Shown: positions 16,701-27,408, counted from the first letter of the stretch. The stretch: DNA of 64,000 nucleotides from DATBJJ01 sp036556425 (GCA_036556425.1 DATBJJ010000098.1:1-64000); one strand, 5' to 3'. The notes: generated by a model from the sequence alone, not told the origin. Translations and numbers: made by a program.

Positions 16701-17944
16701 TGTGCAGCGCTCGATCGGTTGTCTCGCGTTCGGCGTGCTTCGCCCTCGTGCTGCTCGTGTGCTCGACGCGGTTGGCGTTAGCCGAAGTGTTCGTCCGTTG
16801 GGATCTCAATCAGGTGCCGTCGCCGCAGAGCCTCGGAATCTCCACGCTCGTCGTACGCGGCGCGAACGGCAAGACGATCAAGGCGGCGCTCGCGCGCGGA
16901 TACCGCGTCTATGTCGAGGCGGACGCCGCGAAGCCCGGTCCCGCGCCTGCCGGTGCGTCGATGGCGGGCGTCATCGCGCCGAAGCACGGCGCGAAGTGGC
17001 CGCACGTCCGCACGAACTGGGTGACGAAGAACAAGGACGTGCTGCAGGTCACCGGACGCTCGTCGCAGCCATGGATCGAGAACAACGCGGCGCTGATCCG
17101 CATCCTGCAGGCCGGCGCGCCAAATGCGACGCCGGTCGTGACGTACGACTGGCAACCGATCACGCTGTCGGACGCGGACGAAGGCCCGTCGCTCGAGGAT
17201 TATCTCGTCGCGATCGCCGAGTCGGGCAGCTTCGGCGGCGATCTCGTGCTGCCGCTGCACGAGCGCTTCCAGAAGCGATTGCTGGCGGGCGAGCCTGACG
17301 CGCGCGCCGAGTGGACCGAGATCAAGCGTTACCTCGAGTTCTACTCGTGGGATCTGGTGAATCGCTACCGGCCGATCGCGAACATCGGCGTCGTGGCTGC
17401 GCAGCCGATGGTGTGGTTCGAAGCGATGAACCTGATGGCGCGCCACAACTTGCCGTTCGCGATCATCCCCCCGGACAAACTCAACGAGGCGGGCCTCGAG
17501 AATCTGAAGCTCGTGATCGTGCTCGACAAGCCGATCGGCCAGGCGCTCGCGGCGCTGGACGCGTTCGGCCGCAAGGGCGGCAAGGTACGCACCGTCGACA
17601 AAGCGTTGTCCGATCCGAACGCCTTCGCGCTCGAGATGCGCAAGCTCCTCGGCGCGGACGATCGCGTGATCGATATCTGGAACGGCATCACCGTTCTGAC
17701 CGCGCCGTATGCGGCGCACGAAGGCGGCACCGTCCTGGTGACCGCCCTGAACTACGCGCACCAGCCACTCCCCGTGCAGCTGCGCGTGAAGGGGACGTTC
17801 TCGGTCGTGCACTACGAGTCCCCTGAAGACGGCGTTTCGCTGCTGTCGCCGCAGCACCGGAACGGTTACACGGAATTCGTGCTTCCGGCGCTGCGCGTCG
17901 GGGGCCGGGTCTTTCTGGGACAGACTGGACGGATGGATCGATGA
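16697..17944 (+). CDS. Secreted protein of unknown function
   Basis: Protein of 415 residues that I do not recognise. A clear signal peptide (CFALVLLVCSTRLALAE) ends near residue 30. The body looks like a mixed alpha/beta, possibly TIM-barrel-like glycosidase-related fold: VVTYDWQPITLSDADEG, a WTEIKRYLEFYSWDLVNRY helix, and AAQPMVWFEAMNLMARHNLPFAIIPPDKL. A C-terminal beta-rich part (VTALNYAHQPLPVQLRVKG) follows. These are impressions, not a family match. The start ATG overlaps the ApbE TGA (ATGA), so the gene closes the coupled set DUF362-propeller-ApbE. A second ATG at 16700 is an alternative. Confidence 0.75.
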   Translation: MMCSARSVVSRSACFALVLLVCSTRLALAEVFVRWDLNQVPSPQSLGISTLVVRGANGKTIKAALARGYRVYVEADAAKPGPAPAGASMAGVIAPKHGAKWPHVRTNWVTKNKDVLQVTGRSSQPWIENNAALIRILQAGAPNATPVVTYDWQPITLSDADEGPSLEDYLVAIAESGSFGGDLVLPLHERFQKRLLAGEPDARAEWTEIKRYLEFYSWDLVNRYRPIANIGVVAAQPMVWFEAMNLMARHNLPFAIIPPDKLNEAGLENLKLVIVLDKPIGQALAALDAFGRKGGKVRTVDKALSDPNAFALEMRKLLGADDRVIDIWNGITVLTAPYAAHEGGTVLVTALNYAHQPLPVQLRVKGTFSVVHYESPEDGVSLLSPQHRNGYTEFVLPALRVGGRVFLGQTGRMDR

Positions 17945-17979
17945 CGTTGGCCCGGCGAGCGGTCGCCGGACCATTGATG

Positions 17980-18012
17980 AAAGCGAAGAGCGCAGAGAGC
18001 AAAGGGAGGACG
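17980..18012. repeat. Purine-rich nonamer array providing the next RBS
   Basis: Units AAAGCGAAG, AGCGCAGAG, AGCAAAGGG and AGGACGCA have a period of 9. The word is the reverse complement of the CCTCTGCG array at 79-113. The last units supply GGGAGG, the Shine-Dalgarno of the receptor gene that starts at 18014. Confidence 0.5.
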
Positions 18013-18013
18013 C

Positions 18014-21000
18014 ATGCATACCTACCGACGGTTGACGAGCAGGCTGATCGTATTGATTGCCGCCTGCCTCGTGATTCCCGTCGCCGCCGTTGCCCAGACC
18101 TACACCGCGACATTGACGGGCACGGTGACAGACTCGGGCGGCGGCGCCGTACCGAAGGTCAAAGTCGTCGCCATCAACCAGGCGACGAAGCTCGAACATC
18201 AGGCCGAAACGAGCGACGCGGGCGTCTTTCGAATTCCGTTCCTTCCGATCGGCACCTATGTCGTCTCCGTCGAAGCGACCGGATTCAAGAAAGTCGTCTC
18301 CAATCCGCTGCAGTTGGAAGTCAATCAGACCGCGCGGATCGATCTGACGCTCGAGATCGGCGCGCTCACCGACGAAGTCACCGTCAGCGCGTCACCCGTG
18401 CTGCAGACCGAGTCGACGACCGTCGGCCATGTGATGTCGCAGAAGACAATTGAGAGTCTGCCGCTCAACGGCCGCAACTTCCAGCAGCTCACGCTGTACG
18501 TCGCCGGCGCCATCACGCCGAACCCGGGCGGATTCACGAGCGTCGGCCAGGGAGCGCAGGGGCGGCCGTACGTGAACGGCAACCGCGAGCAGGGCAACGC
18601 GTTTCTGCTCGACGGCATCTCGGTCGACGAGACGATCGACAACCGCATCGGCTACAAGCCCAACATCGACGCGCTCGCGGAGTTCAAGATCGAAACGAGC
18701 AACTCCTCCGCCGAGTTCGGCAACGTCACCGGCGCGACGGTGAACGCCACGCTCAAATCGGGGACCAATGAGTTCCGCGGCAACGCGTTCGAGTTCTTCA
18801 GGAACGACAAGCTCGACGCGAACTCGTGGGCCAACAATCGCAACGGGGCGCCCAAGCAGAAGCTGCGGCAGAACATCTACGGCGGCACCTTGGGCGGTCC
18901 GATCGTCCAGAGCAAGATCTTCTTCTTCGGCGACTACCAGGGCACGCGGCAGCGGACCGGCGGCGGGACGACGCGCACCGTCGCGCCTGCCGAGTGGCGC
19001 GCGGGCGATCTGTCGAGCCTCACGACGAACATCATCGATCCGCGGACGGGCACGCAGTTTCCGGGCAATCGCATCCCGGCCGATCGGATCGTGAATCCGG
19101 TCGCGCGAGCGTTGTTCGCGAACCCGAACTTGTACCCGCTGCCGACGCGGCCGGGCACGACGAACATCACGGGGAACTACGTGACGAGCTTCGAGAACGA
19201 GCTCGACGGCCATCAGTTCGACGTCAAGATCGACGCGCGGCTGACCAATCAGGACAACTTCTCGGGACGGTATTCGTTCGCGAACTTCGAGACGCTGGGC
19301 GTCCGCGGCGCGCTGCCCGTGGAGCTGACGGGGAAGACGTTCAGCCGCCCGCAGAACGTCGCGCTCAACTGGACGCGCATCATCAACCCGCGGATCGTCA
19401 ACGAGCTCCGCATCGGCATGAACCGCGCGGTCTTCATCAACGACCTGCTCGACTGGTCCGGCCTCGGCACCGGCAACGCGACGTTCGGCATTCCGGGCCC
19501 GCAGGCCATTCCGGGCTTGAGCTCAATCGCGCTGGGCAACGGCCTGAACGCTATCGGGACCGCAGCCGTGACGGAGGACAACGTCACGAACACGTTCCAC
19601 TACGGCGACACGCTGACGATCAACCGCGATCGGCACTTCATGAAGATGGGCGGACAGTGGCTCCGCTATCAGCAGAATCGCTTCTATCCCGGCAACAACG
19701 GCCTGCTCGGATTGTTCGTCTACGACGGCACGTTCACGGGATCGGCCTATGCGGACTTCCTGCTCGACTTGCTGCAGCGGAAAGCGCTCGGCAGCAACTC
19801 CGGCACCTGGGGCCATCGGCAGAACCGCATCGGCGTGTTCTTCCAGGATGACTTCAAGATGCGGAACAACCTGACGCTGAATCTCGGCATACGTTGGGAG
19901 TACACGTCGCCGGTCGTCGAGGTGCACGATCGCCAGTCGAACTTCGACATCACGACGGGCCAACAGCTCTTCGCGGGTCGGGATGGCAACAGCCGCGCGC
20001 TCTACGATCCGTACTACAAGGGCTTCGAGCCGCGCGTCGGCTTCGCGTGGACGCCCAAGATGTTCGAGGACCGGCTCGTCGTTCGCGCCGGATACGGCAT
20101 CACGCAGTACATGGAAGGCACGGGATCGAACCTTCGCCTGCCGTTGAACCCGCCGCTCTTCTCCGAAGCGGACACGACTTTCGATCGTTCGTCAGGCCCC
20201 GGCACGATCACGCGCGGATTCACGGACGTCATCGTGCGCGATCAGCCGTCGGGATTGATCCGCGTGTGGAACCCGGATCTCCGTCCGCAATTCACGCAGC
20301 AGTGGAACATGACGTTCGAATACCAGCTCACGCCGGCGAGCTCGGCGACGATCGGCTATGTGGGCCACAAAGCCACGCACCTCGTGGCGCCGACCGATTG
20401 GAACCAGCCGCTGCCCGGGACCGGACCAGCGTCCACGTGGATACCGTTCCAGCAGCGCCGGCCGCTCTTCTCCGTGCTGCCGGCGGTGACGCAGATCAGC
20501 GGCACCGACTCGTGGGCGATCAGCAACTACAACGCGCTGCAGGCGAGCGCGCGCCAGCGCTACTCCAGGGGACTCGAGTTCCTTGCGTCGTACACCTGGA
20601 GCAAGACGATGACCGACAACCTCGGGTACTACGGCAGCGCCGGCGTCGCGGCGCAGGGCGCGTACTCGTACAACAACTACGACCGCCGCGGCAAGAATTA
20701 CGGTCCGGCGTTCTTCGACGCCGCGCACAACATGACGATCTCCGCGATTTACGAGGTGCCCTTCCACCGCGAGAGCAACCGTCGCGGCGGCACGGAGGGG
20801 ATCGTCGACGCGTTCCTCGGCGGCTGGAACATCAGCGGGGTATTCAACTGGCACACCGGCTTCCCGATCACGGTGACGGCGAACGACGTCTCGCTGCAGA
20901 ACCCGCGCGGCTCGTCGAGGCCCAACCGGATTGGCAGCGGCGTGCCGGCGGATCAGAACATCGATCACTGGCTCGATGAAACCGCGTTCGTCATGCCGCC

Positions 21001-21259
21001 GCTCGGCAGCTTCGGCGACTCCGGCGTCGGCATCGTCCGCGCGCCGAGGTACTCGAACCTCGATGTGTCGCTCGGAAAGAAATTCCCGCTTCCGGGCGGG
21101 CGGTATATCGATTTCAGGGCTGAGTTCTTCAACATCCTGAATCATCCGAGCTTCTCGCCGCCGGCTTCGAATTTCAGCGTGCCCAACACGTTCGGCCGCA
21201 TCACGGGCACGGTGAGCCAGGCGCGGAATCTGGAGTTTGCTATCAAGTACCACTTCTAA
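18014..21259 (+). CDS. TonB-dependent receptor 2 (Oar-like, CarboxypepD_reg)
   Basis: Outer-membrane receptor of 1081 residues. Signal peptide to about AVAQ (residue 28), carboxypeptidase-regulatory-like domain (GTVTDSGGGAVPKVKVVAIN, FRIPFLPIGTYVVSVEATGF), plug domain with SLPLNGRNFQQLT and the usual FLLDGISVDETIDNR segment, then a beta-barrel ending in EFAIKYHF. GGGAGG lies 5 bases before the ATG. It sits directly upstream of two exported amidohydrolases and could bring in their substrate. It differs clearly from receptors 1 and 3 in the barrel. Confidence 0.92.
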   Translation: MHTYRRLTSRLIVLIAACLVIPVAAVAQTYTATLTGTVTDSGGGAVPKVKVVAINQATKLEHQAETSDAGVFRIPFLPIGTYVVSVEATGFKKVVSNPLQLEVNQTARIDLTLEIGALTDEVTVSASPVLQTESTTVGHVMSQKTIESLPLNGRNFQQLTLYVAGAITPNPGGFTSVGQGAQGRPYVNGNREQGNAFLLDGISVDETIDNRIGYKPNIDALAEFKIETSNSSAEFGNVTGATVNATLKSGTNEFRGNAFEFFRNDKLDANSWANNRNGAPKQKLRQNIYGGTLGGPIVQSKIFFFGDYQGTRQRTGGGTTRTVAPAEWRAGDLSSLTTNIIDPRTGTQFPGNRIPADRIVNPVARALFANPNLYPLPTRPGTTNITGNYVTSFENELDGHQFDVKIDARLTNQDNFSGRYSFANFETLGVRGALPVELTGKTFSRPQNVALNWTRIINPRIVNELRIGMNRAVFINDLLDWSGLGTGNATFGIPGPQAIPGLSSIALGNGLNAIGTAAVTEDNVTNTFHYGDTLTINRDRHFMKMGGQWLRYQQNRFYPGNNGLLGLFVYDGTFTGSAYADFLLDLLQRKALGSNSGTWGHRQNRIGVFFQDDFKMRNNLTLNLGIRWEYTSPVVEVHDRQSNFDITTGQQLFAGRDGNSRALYDPYYKGFEPRVGFAWTPKMFEDRLVVRAGYGITQYMEGTGSNLRLPLNPPLFSEADTTFDRSSGPGTITRGFTDVIVRDQPSGLIRVWNPDLRPQFTQQWNMTFEYQLTPASSATIGYVGHKATHLVAPTDWNQPLPGTGPASTWIPFQQRRPLFSVLPAVTQISGTDSWAISNYNALQASARQRYSRGLEFLASYTWSKTMTDNLGYYGSAGVAAQGAYSYNNYDRRGKNYGPAFFDAAHNMTISAIYEVPFHRESNRRGGTEGIVDAFLGGWNISGVFNWHTGFPITVTANDVSLQNPRGSSRPNRIGSGVPADQNIDHWLDETAFVMPPLGSFGDSGVGIVRAPRYSNLDVSLGKKFPLPGGRYIDFRAEFFNILNHPSFSPPASNFSVPNTFGRITGTVSQARNLEFAIKYHF

Positions 21260-21283
21260 CATCGGCGTTAACGCATCACGGGC

Positions 21284-21368
21284 TGACGCGATCACGATGA
21301 ACACGATGACACGATGATCACGATGAAATCCCTTTGGGTTCTTCGTGTTCATCGTGCTCATCGTGACG
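21284..21368. repeat. Nonamer array with 14-bp inverted repeat (CACGATGA)
   Basis: Units TGAACACGA, TGACACGA and TGATCACGA are followed by the opposite-sense units TTCGTGTTC, ATCGTGCTC and ATCGTGACG. A perfect 14-bp inverted repeat joins the halves: CACGATGAACACGA at 21293-21306 and its complement at 21343-21356, with a 36-bp loop. It lies between receptor 2 and the first amidohydrolase. A transcript could fold here, but there is no T-run. Confidence 0.75.
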
Positions 21369-21408
21369 CGCAGCGCCGTGACGCCGTGTCTCGTTAAGGC
21401 AGACCTCT

Positions 21409-22731
21409 ATGTCGACTCGATCGCGCAGGATCCGGCTGGGCCTCCTTCTTCTCCTCGGTGTAGCGAGCTGGCAGCTGGACGCTGGCAGCTGGGAGCTGGC
21501 AGCGGGCAGTTCGCAACCCACCGCCCAGCCGCAATTCGATCTCCTGATCCGCAACGGTCACGTGATCGACGCGCGGAACAGCGTGGACGCGGTGCGGGAT
21601 GTGGCGGTCGCCGGCGGCAAGATCGCGCGGGTCGCCGACAAGATCGATCCCGCGCTCGCGCGGCGGGTCGTCGACGCGACCGGGTTGTATGTCGTCCCCG
21701 GGCTCATCGACATCCACGCGCACGTCTTCCACGGCACCGAGCGCGACGCGTACTTGAGCAACGGCGAAAGCGCGGTGGCGCCGGACCCTCACTCGTTCCG
21801 CAGCGGGCAGACGACGCTCGTCGACGCCGGGGGAGCGGGATGGCGCAACTTCCCGCAGTTCAAGGATCAAGTGATCGATCGCGCGCGGACGCGCGTGCTC
21901 TCGTTCATCAACATCGTCGGCTCCGGCATGAAGGGCGGTCCGGTCGAGCAGAACCTCGCCGACATGGACGCGCGGCTGACCGCGATGCGCATCCGGCAGC
22001 ATCCCGGCGTGATCGTCGGGATCAAGGTCGCGCACTACACGGGCGCCGAGTGGGATCCCGTGACGCGTGCCGTCGCGGCGGGAACGGACACGAACGTGCC
22101 CGTGATGATCGACTTCGGCACGCACACGCCGCCGCAGTCGCTCGAAGATCTCTTGATGAAATACCTGCGTCCGGGAGACATCCTGACGCACACCTACGCG
22201 CACGTCGCCGGACGGATTCCGATCGTCGACGAGCAGGGGCGCGTGCGGCCGTTCGTGCTCGCGGCTCGAAAGCGCGGCGTGATCTTCGACGTGGGCCACG
22301 GAGGCGGCAGCTTCCTCTTCCGCCAGGCCGTGCCCGCGATGAAACAAGGCTTCGCGCCGGACGTCATCAGCACCGATCTGCACACCGGCAGCATGAACAG
22401 CGGCATGAAAGACATCCTGAACACGATGTCCAAGTTCCTCAACATGGGGATGCGGCTGCAGGACGTGATCAAGGCGAACACCGCGCGCGCGGCCGAGGTG
22501 ATCAAACGCACCGATCTCGGCCACATCGGCGAAGGCGCGGAAGCGGACATCGCCGTGCTCGATGTCCAGCGCGGCACGTTCGGCTTCATCGACGTCGGCG
22601 GCGGCAAGCTCGCGGGCGATCAGAAGCTCGAATGCGAGCTGACGGTCAAGGCCGGACAGATCGTGTGGGATTTGAACGGGCGCGCGGCTCCGGTGTGGAC
22701 CGACGTGCCGCCGCCCGCGGGCCGAAAGTAA
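21409..22731 (+). CDS. Exported amidohydrolase/deacetylase 1
   Basis: Metal-dependent amidohydrolase of 440 residues, closest in look to the group of EF0837/Atu3266-type deacetylases. It begins FDLLIRNGHVIDARNSVDAVRDVAV. Metal ligands are His103 and His105 in DIHAHVFHG, probable carboxylated Lys206 in GIKVAHYTG, His in THTYAH and GHGGGSFLF, and the catalytic Asp in STDLHTGSMNSGMKD. A signal peptide (LGLLLLLGVA) precedes the domain, and the linker behind it is encoded by a 7-bp word array that gives a seven-residue repeat (SWQLDAG, SWELAAG). It is paralogous to the next gene, 18 bases downstream. Substrate unknown; N-acyl-D-amino acid-like or acyl-hydroxyacid compounds fit the family. Confidence 0.87.
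   Translation: MSTRSRRIRLGLLLLLGVASWQLDAGSWELAAGSSQPTAQPQFDLLIRNGHVIDARNSVDAVRDVAVAGGKIARVADKIDPALARRVVDATGLYVVPGLIDIHAHVFHGTERDAYLSNGESAVAPDPHSFRSGQTTLVDAGGAGWRNFPQFKDQVIDRARTRVLSFINIVGSGMKGGPVEQNLADMDARLTAMRIRQHPGVIVGIKVAHYTGAEWDPVTRAVAAGTDTNVPVMIDFGTHTPPQSLEDLLMKYLRPGDILTHTYAHVAGRIPIVDEQGRVRPFVLAARKRGVIFDVGHGGGSFLFRQAVPAMKQGFAPDVISTDLHTGSMNSGMKDILNTMSKFLNMGMRLQDVIKANTARAAEVIKRTDLGHIGEGAEADIAVLDVQRGTFGFIDVGGGKLAGDQKLECELTVKAGQIVWDLNGRAAPVWTDVPPPAGRK
21466..21514. repeat. Heptamer array AGCTGGC inside coding sequence
   Basis: Seven exact-period units: AGCTGGC, AGCTGGA, CGCTGGC, AGCTGGG, AGCTGGC, AGCGGGC, AGTTCGC. Because 21 bases equal 7 codons, it encodes a 7-residue peptide repeat directly behind the signal peptide of amidohydrolase 1. 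The word is related to the AGCTGAG array at 27238. Confidence 0.75.
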
Positions 22732-22749
22732 CGGAGCCTCGGAGGAACC

Positions 22750-24057
<1,308 letters not shown>

Positions 24058-24068
24058 GGGGGGAGCAC

Positions 24069-27000
24069 ATGATGCGGCGACTTTCGTTGACCCTGGCTCT
24101 TTGTCTGTTCCTCACCGCGAACGCGGCTGCGCAGCTCGCGCAGCAGACCGCGCTCGTCGGCACCGTCACCGACAGCGGCGGGCTCGTCGTGCCCGGCGCG
24201 CTGGTGACAGCGGTCAACGTCGGCACGAAAGACACGTATGAGGCGACGACGAACGCGGACGGCTACTACAACATTCAGTTCGTGCGTCCCGGCAAGTACG
24301 ACATCACCGTGAAGATCGACGGCTTCCAGTCCTTCACGGCGCGCGGCGTCGAAGTCGCCACGAACCAGGTCGTCCGCACCAACGCGACGCTGCAGGTCGG
24401 CGGCGTCACCGAGACCGTCAACGTCGAAGGCACGGCGCAGGTGCTCAACACCGATCGCGCGACGGTGTCCGAGACGATCGGCGAGCGCGCGGTCGTCGAG
24501 CTCCCGCTCTCGGGACGCAACGTGTGGAGCCTCGCGAGCACGACGCCCGGCGTCCTTGGAGGGCTCAACAGCGACATCGGTTTGAGCTTCAGGGGCGCCG
24601 GCCAGCGCGAGATTCAGAACAGCCTCACGCTCGACGGCATAAACTCCTCGTCCAATCTTCTCGCGGCGACGAGCATGCGTCCGATTGCCGACGCGGTCGA
24701 AGAGATCCAGATCCAGACGGGTAGCACGTCGGCCGAGTACGGCTCCTATCTCGGCGTCCACATCAATGTGGTCACGAAGAGCGGCACGAACACGAACCAC
24801 GGCGCGCTCTTCTACTTCGGCCAGGACGAATCGCTCGATTCGCGCGGCTATTTCGAGAACCCGGCGAACCCGAAGAATCCGCGCAACCGGAAGCAGTTCG
24901 GCGGACAGATGGACGGCCCGATCGTGATTCCGAGCCTGTATGACGGACGCAACAAGACGTTCTTCATGGGCGCGTACGAAGGGGTGCGGGGCGAGGCGAT
25001 CACGAGCCCGTTCGCGTCGGTTCCGACGAACTTGATGCGCGCCGGCAACTTCTCGGAGGTCAGCGCGACCGTCAGGAATCCGTTCACGCAGCAGCCGTTC
25101 GCGGGCAATGTCATTCCGTCGTCGATGCTGTCGCCGATCGCGCAGGCGCTTCTGCGGTACTACCCGGCGCCAAATTTGTCCGGCACATCCAACAACTACC
25201 AGGGTCAAAGCGCGGCAAAGGATGACATCGATCAAGTTCTGGCCCGGGTCGATCAGAACGTCGGCAACAAGATCCGCTTGAACGTCCGCTACAACTGGCA
25301 CGACAGCTTCGGCCTCAACGTGTTCAACGCAGCCCTTCCGGTCGGCGCGGTGAATCAGCCGCGCGTGAACAAGAACTGGCTCTTCTCGTACACCCACACG
25401 CTGAAACCGGCGCTGCACAACGACTTCCGGATCGGCTATCACCGCATCGACTTCGACACGGTCAACCCGTTCTATACCGACGGGCCGTCCGATGCCGGCA
25501 CGTCGCTCGGGATTCCCGGATTCGACGGCGACACGCGGTTCAACAATCCGGGGCTGCCGACGATCAATATCACCAACTTCACCGGGTTCGGCGGCGGCGG
25601 CACGAACTGGTTCCAGTTCGACACGACCTTCCAGATGTCGAACGTGATGGCGTACACGCGCGGATCCCACAACGTCCGCTTCGGATTCGATCTGCGACGA
25701 TTGGCGACGGGCCGCCGCGCCGCGAACGATCCGCGGGGCGCCTTCACCTTCAACAACACGATCGCCGGCTACGGCATGGCGGAGTTCATGATGGGAGTTC
25801 CGCGCACGGTGATCCCGCCGACGGATCAGATTCAGGGCCACGTCGGCGGCTGGCGCAACGGCTTCTTCGTGAACGACGAGTGGCAGGCGTCCCGCAACGT
25901 CACGTTCAGCGCGGGCCTGCGATACGAGATCAACACGCCGGTTCAAACGTACGCCGGCCTCGCGTCGATGCTCGCGGAAGACTTCGAGACGATCATCCCC
26001 AGCACGTTCCCGTCGCCGGGCTTCAAGTTCCACGACGGGAACTACAAGGACTTCGCGCCGCGCCTCGGCGCGACGTACCGGCTCGGCGAGAAGACCGTTC
26101 TGCGCGCGGGCTTCGGGATCTACTACAACCCGAACCAGATGAATTCGTTCACGTTCCTCACGAACAATCCGCCGATCGCGGCCGTGACGACGTTCACGTC
26201 GGATCCCGCGAACCCGGCGCTTTCCTTCACGAGCCCGACGGGCCCCGTAGGCCCGGCCGGACGGCCCGACATGATCTCGCCGACGCGCAAGCTGCCGAAC
26301 GCGCGCAAGGATCAATGGAGCTTCGACGTGCAGCGCGAGTTGTGGAGGGGCACGGCGCTCGACCTTCAATACCTCGGCTCGAACACGAGCCACCTCGATC
26401 GCAGCTTCTTCAACAACACGCCCACGCCGGGCGCCGGCAACGTCGACGCGCGCCGGCCGAGCCAGAAGTTCCGATCGCGCCGGATCATCAGCAACGATCT
26501 CGTCGCCGACTACGACGCGTTCAGCGTCATCCTGCGGAAGCACATGAGCCACGGCCTGCAGGCGGACGCGCACTACACGTGGTCGCGTACGCGCGACATG
26601 GCCACCCACTCGAACGGCGGCGGCACGACGATGGACAACTACGACATCTGGCGCGACTACGGCCCCGCGAACTGGGACGTGCCGCACCGCGTCGTCGCCA
26701 GCTACATCTACGACATCCCGTTCCTGAAGACGTCGTCGCAGCCGATCTTGAAGCACGCCGTGGCCGGGTGGCAGGTGTCGGGCATCACGACGATCCAGAG
26801 CGGTACGCCCGTGAACATCACCTTCGGCGAGGATCGCGCGAACATCGGCGTTGGAGGGCAGCGGCCGAATCTCGTCGGCGCGGTCCCGTCGTTGAACTGC
26901 CAACCGAACACGGCGGGCGCGACGCAGGTCGAGCGCCGCCGCTTGATCAACTGCTACGACCGCTCCGCGTTCGAGCTGCCGGCGCAGTTCACCTTCGGCA

Positions 27001-27239
27001 ACGCGGGCCGCAATATCCTGCGCGGACCGAAGTTCATCAGCACCGATCTGTCGCTGATGAAAAACGTCCAGGTTGGCCGCGGCGCGCGGCTGCAGGTTCG
27101 CGTCGAGATGTTCAATGTCTTCAACAACGTGAACTACGGCAATCCCGGCGCCTCCTTCGACGGCGGCGCCGCGTTCGGGACGATCACGTCTGCCGGATCG
27201 ATGCGGCAGATTCAGTTGGGAGCGAAATTGCTCTTTTAG
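24069..27239 (+). CDS. TonB-dependent receptor 3 (Oar-like, CarboxypepD_reg)
   Basis: Outer-membrane receptor of 1056 residues. Signal peptide MMRRLSLTLALCLFLTANAAAQ, carboxypeptidase-regulatory-like domain (GTVTDSGGLVVPGALVTAVN), plug domain (VELPLSGRNVWSLA, LTLDGINSS), and a barrel ending in QLGAKLLF. The ATG at 24069 has GGGGGAG just upstream; a second ATG follows at 24072. The stop codon TAG is part of the first unit of the heptamer array that fills the following gap. Position between the amidohydrolases and the second SelA-like enzyme suggests a shared substrate system. Confidence 0.92.
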   Translation: MMRRLSLTLALCLFLTANAAAQLAQQTALVGTVTDSGGLVVPGALVTAVNVGTKDTYEATTNADGYYNIQFVRPGKYDITVKIDGFQSFTARGVEVATNQVVRTNATLQVGGVTETVNVEGTAQVLNTDRATVSETIGERAVVELPLSGRNVWSLASTTPGVLGGLNSDIGLSFRGAGQREIQNSLTLDGINSSSNLLAATSMRPIADAVEEIQIQTGSTSAEYGSYLGVHINVVTKSGTNTNHGALFYFGQDESLDSRGYFENPANPKNPRNRKQFGGQMDGPIVIPSLYDGRNKTFFMGAYEGVRGEAITSPFASVPTNLMRAGNFSEVSATVRNPFTQQPFAGNVIPSSMLSPIAQALLRYYPAPNLSGTSNNYQGQSAAKDDIDQVLARVDQNVGNKIRLNVRYNWHDSFGLNVFNAALPVGAVNQPRVNKNWLFSYTHTLKPALHNDFRIGYHRIDFDTVNPFYTDGPSDAGTSLGIPGFDGDTRFNNPGLPTINITNFTGFGGGGTNWFQFDTTFQMSNVMAYTRGSHNVRFGFDLRRLATGRRAANDPRGAFTFNNTIAGYGMAEFMMGVPRTVIPPTDQIQGHVGGWRNGFFVNDEWQASRNVTFSAGLRYEINTPVQTYAGLASMLAEDFETIIPSTFPSPGFKFHDGNYKDFAPRLGATYRLGEKTVLRAGFGIYYNPNQMNSFTFLTNNPPIAAVTTFTSDPANPALSFTSPTGPVGPAGRPDMISPTRKLPNARKDQWSFDVQRELWRGTALDLQYLGSNTSHLDRSFFNNTPTPGAGNVDARRPSQKFRSRRIISNDLVADYDAFSVILRKHMSHGLQADAHYTWSRTRDMATHSNGGGTTMDNYDIWRDYGPANWDVPHRVVASYIYDIPFLKTSSQPILKHAVAGWQVSGITTIQSGTPVNITFGEDRANIGVGGQRPNLVGAVPSLNCQPNTAGATQVERRRLINCYDRSAFELPAQFTFGNAGRNILRGPKFISTDLSLMKNVQVGRGARLQVRVEMFNVFNNVNYGNPGASFDGGAAFGTITSAGSMRQIQLGAKLLF

Positions 27240-27391
27240 CTCTCAGCTGTCAGCTCTCAGCTGTCAGCTGAGAACTGAGAACTGATGGCTGAGAGCTGAT
27301 AGCTGTGAGCTGAGAACTGAGAACTGAGAACTGATGACTGAGAGCTGATAGCTGATAGCTGATGGCTGAGAGCTGAGAGCTGTGAGCTGAT
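27238..27391. repeat. Heptamer array RRCTGAK, 22 exact-period units
   Basis: Twenty-two consecutive 7-bp units fill the gap. Examples are AGCTCTC, AGCTGTC, AGCTGAG, AACTGAG, AACTGAT, GGCTGAG and AGCTGAT, with a truncated AGCTA after them. The period never slips over 154 bases although the letters vary. The first unit begins with the last two bases of the TAG stop of receptor 3. The array ends 17 bases before the next ATG, just before its GGGAGG box. Confidence 0.93.
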
Positions 27392-27408
27392 AGCTAGTGG
27401 GAGGATCC

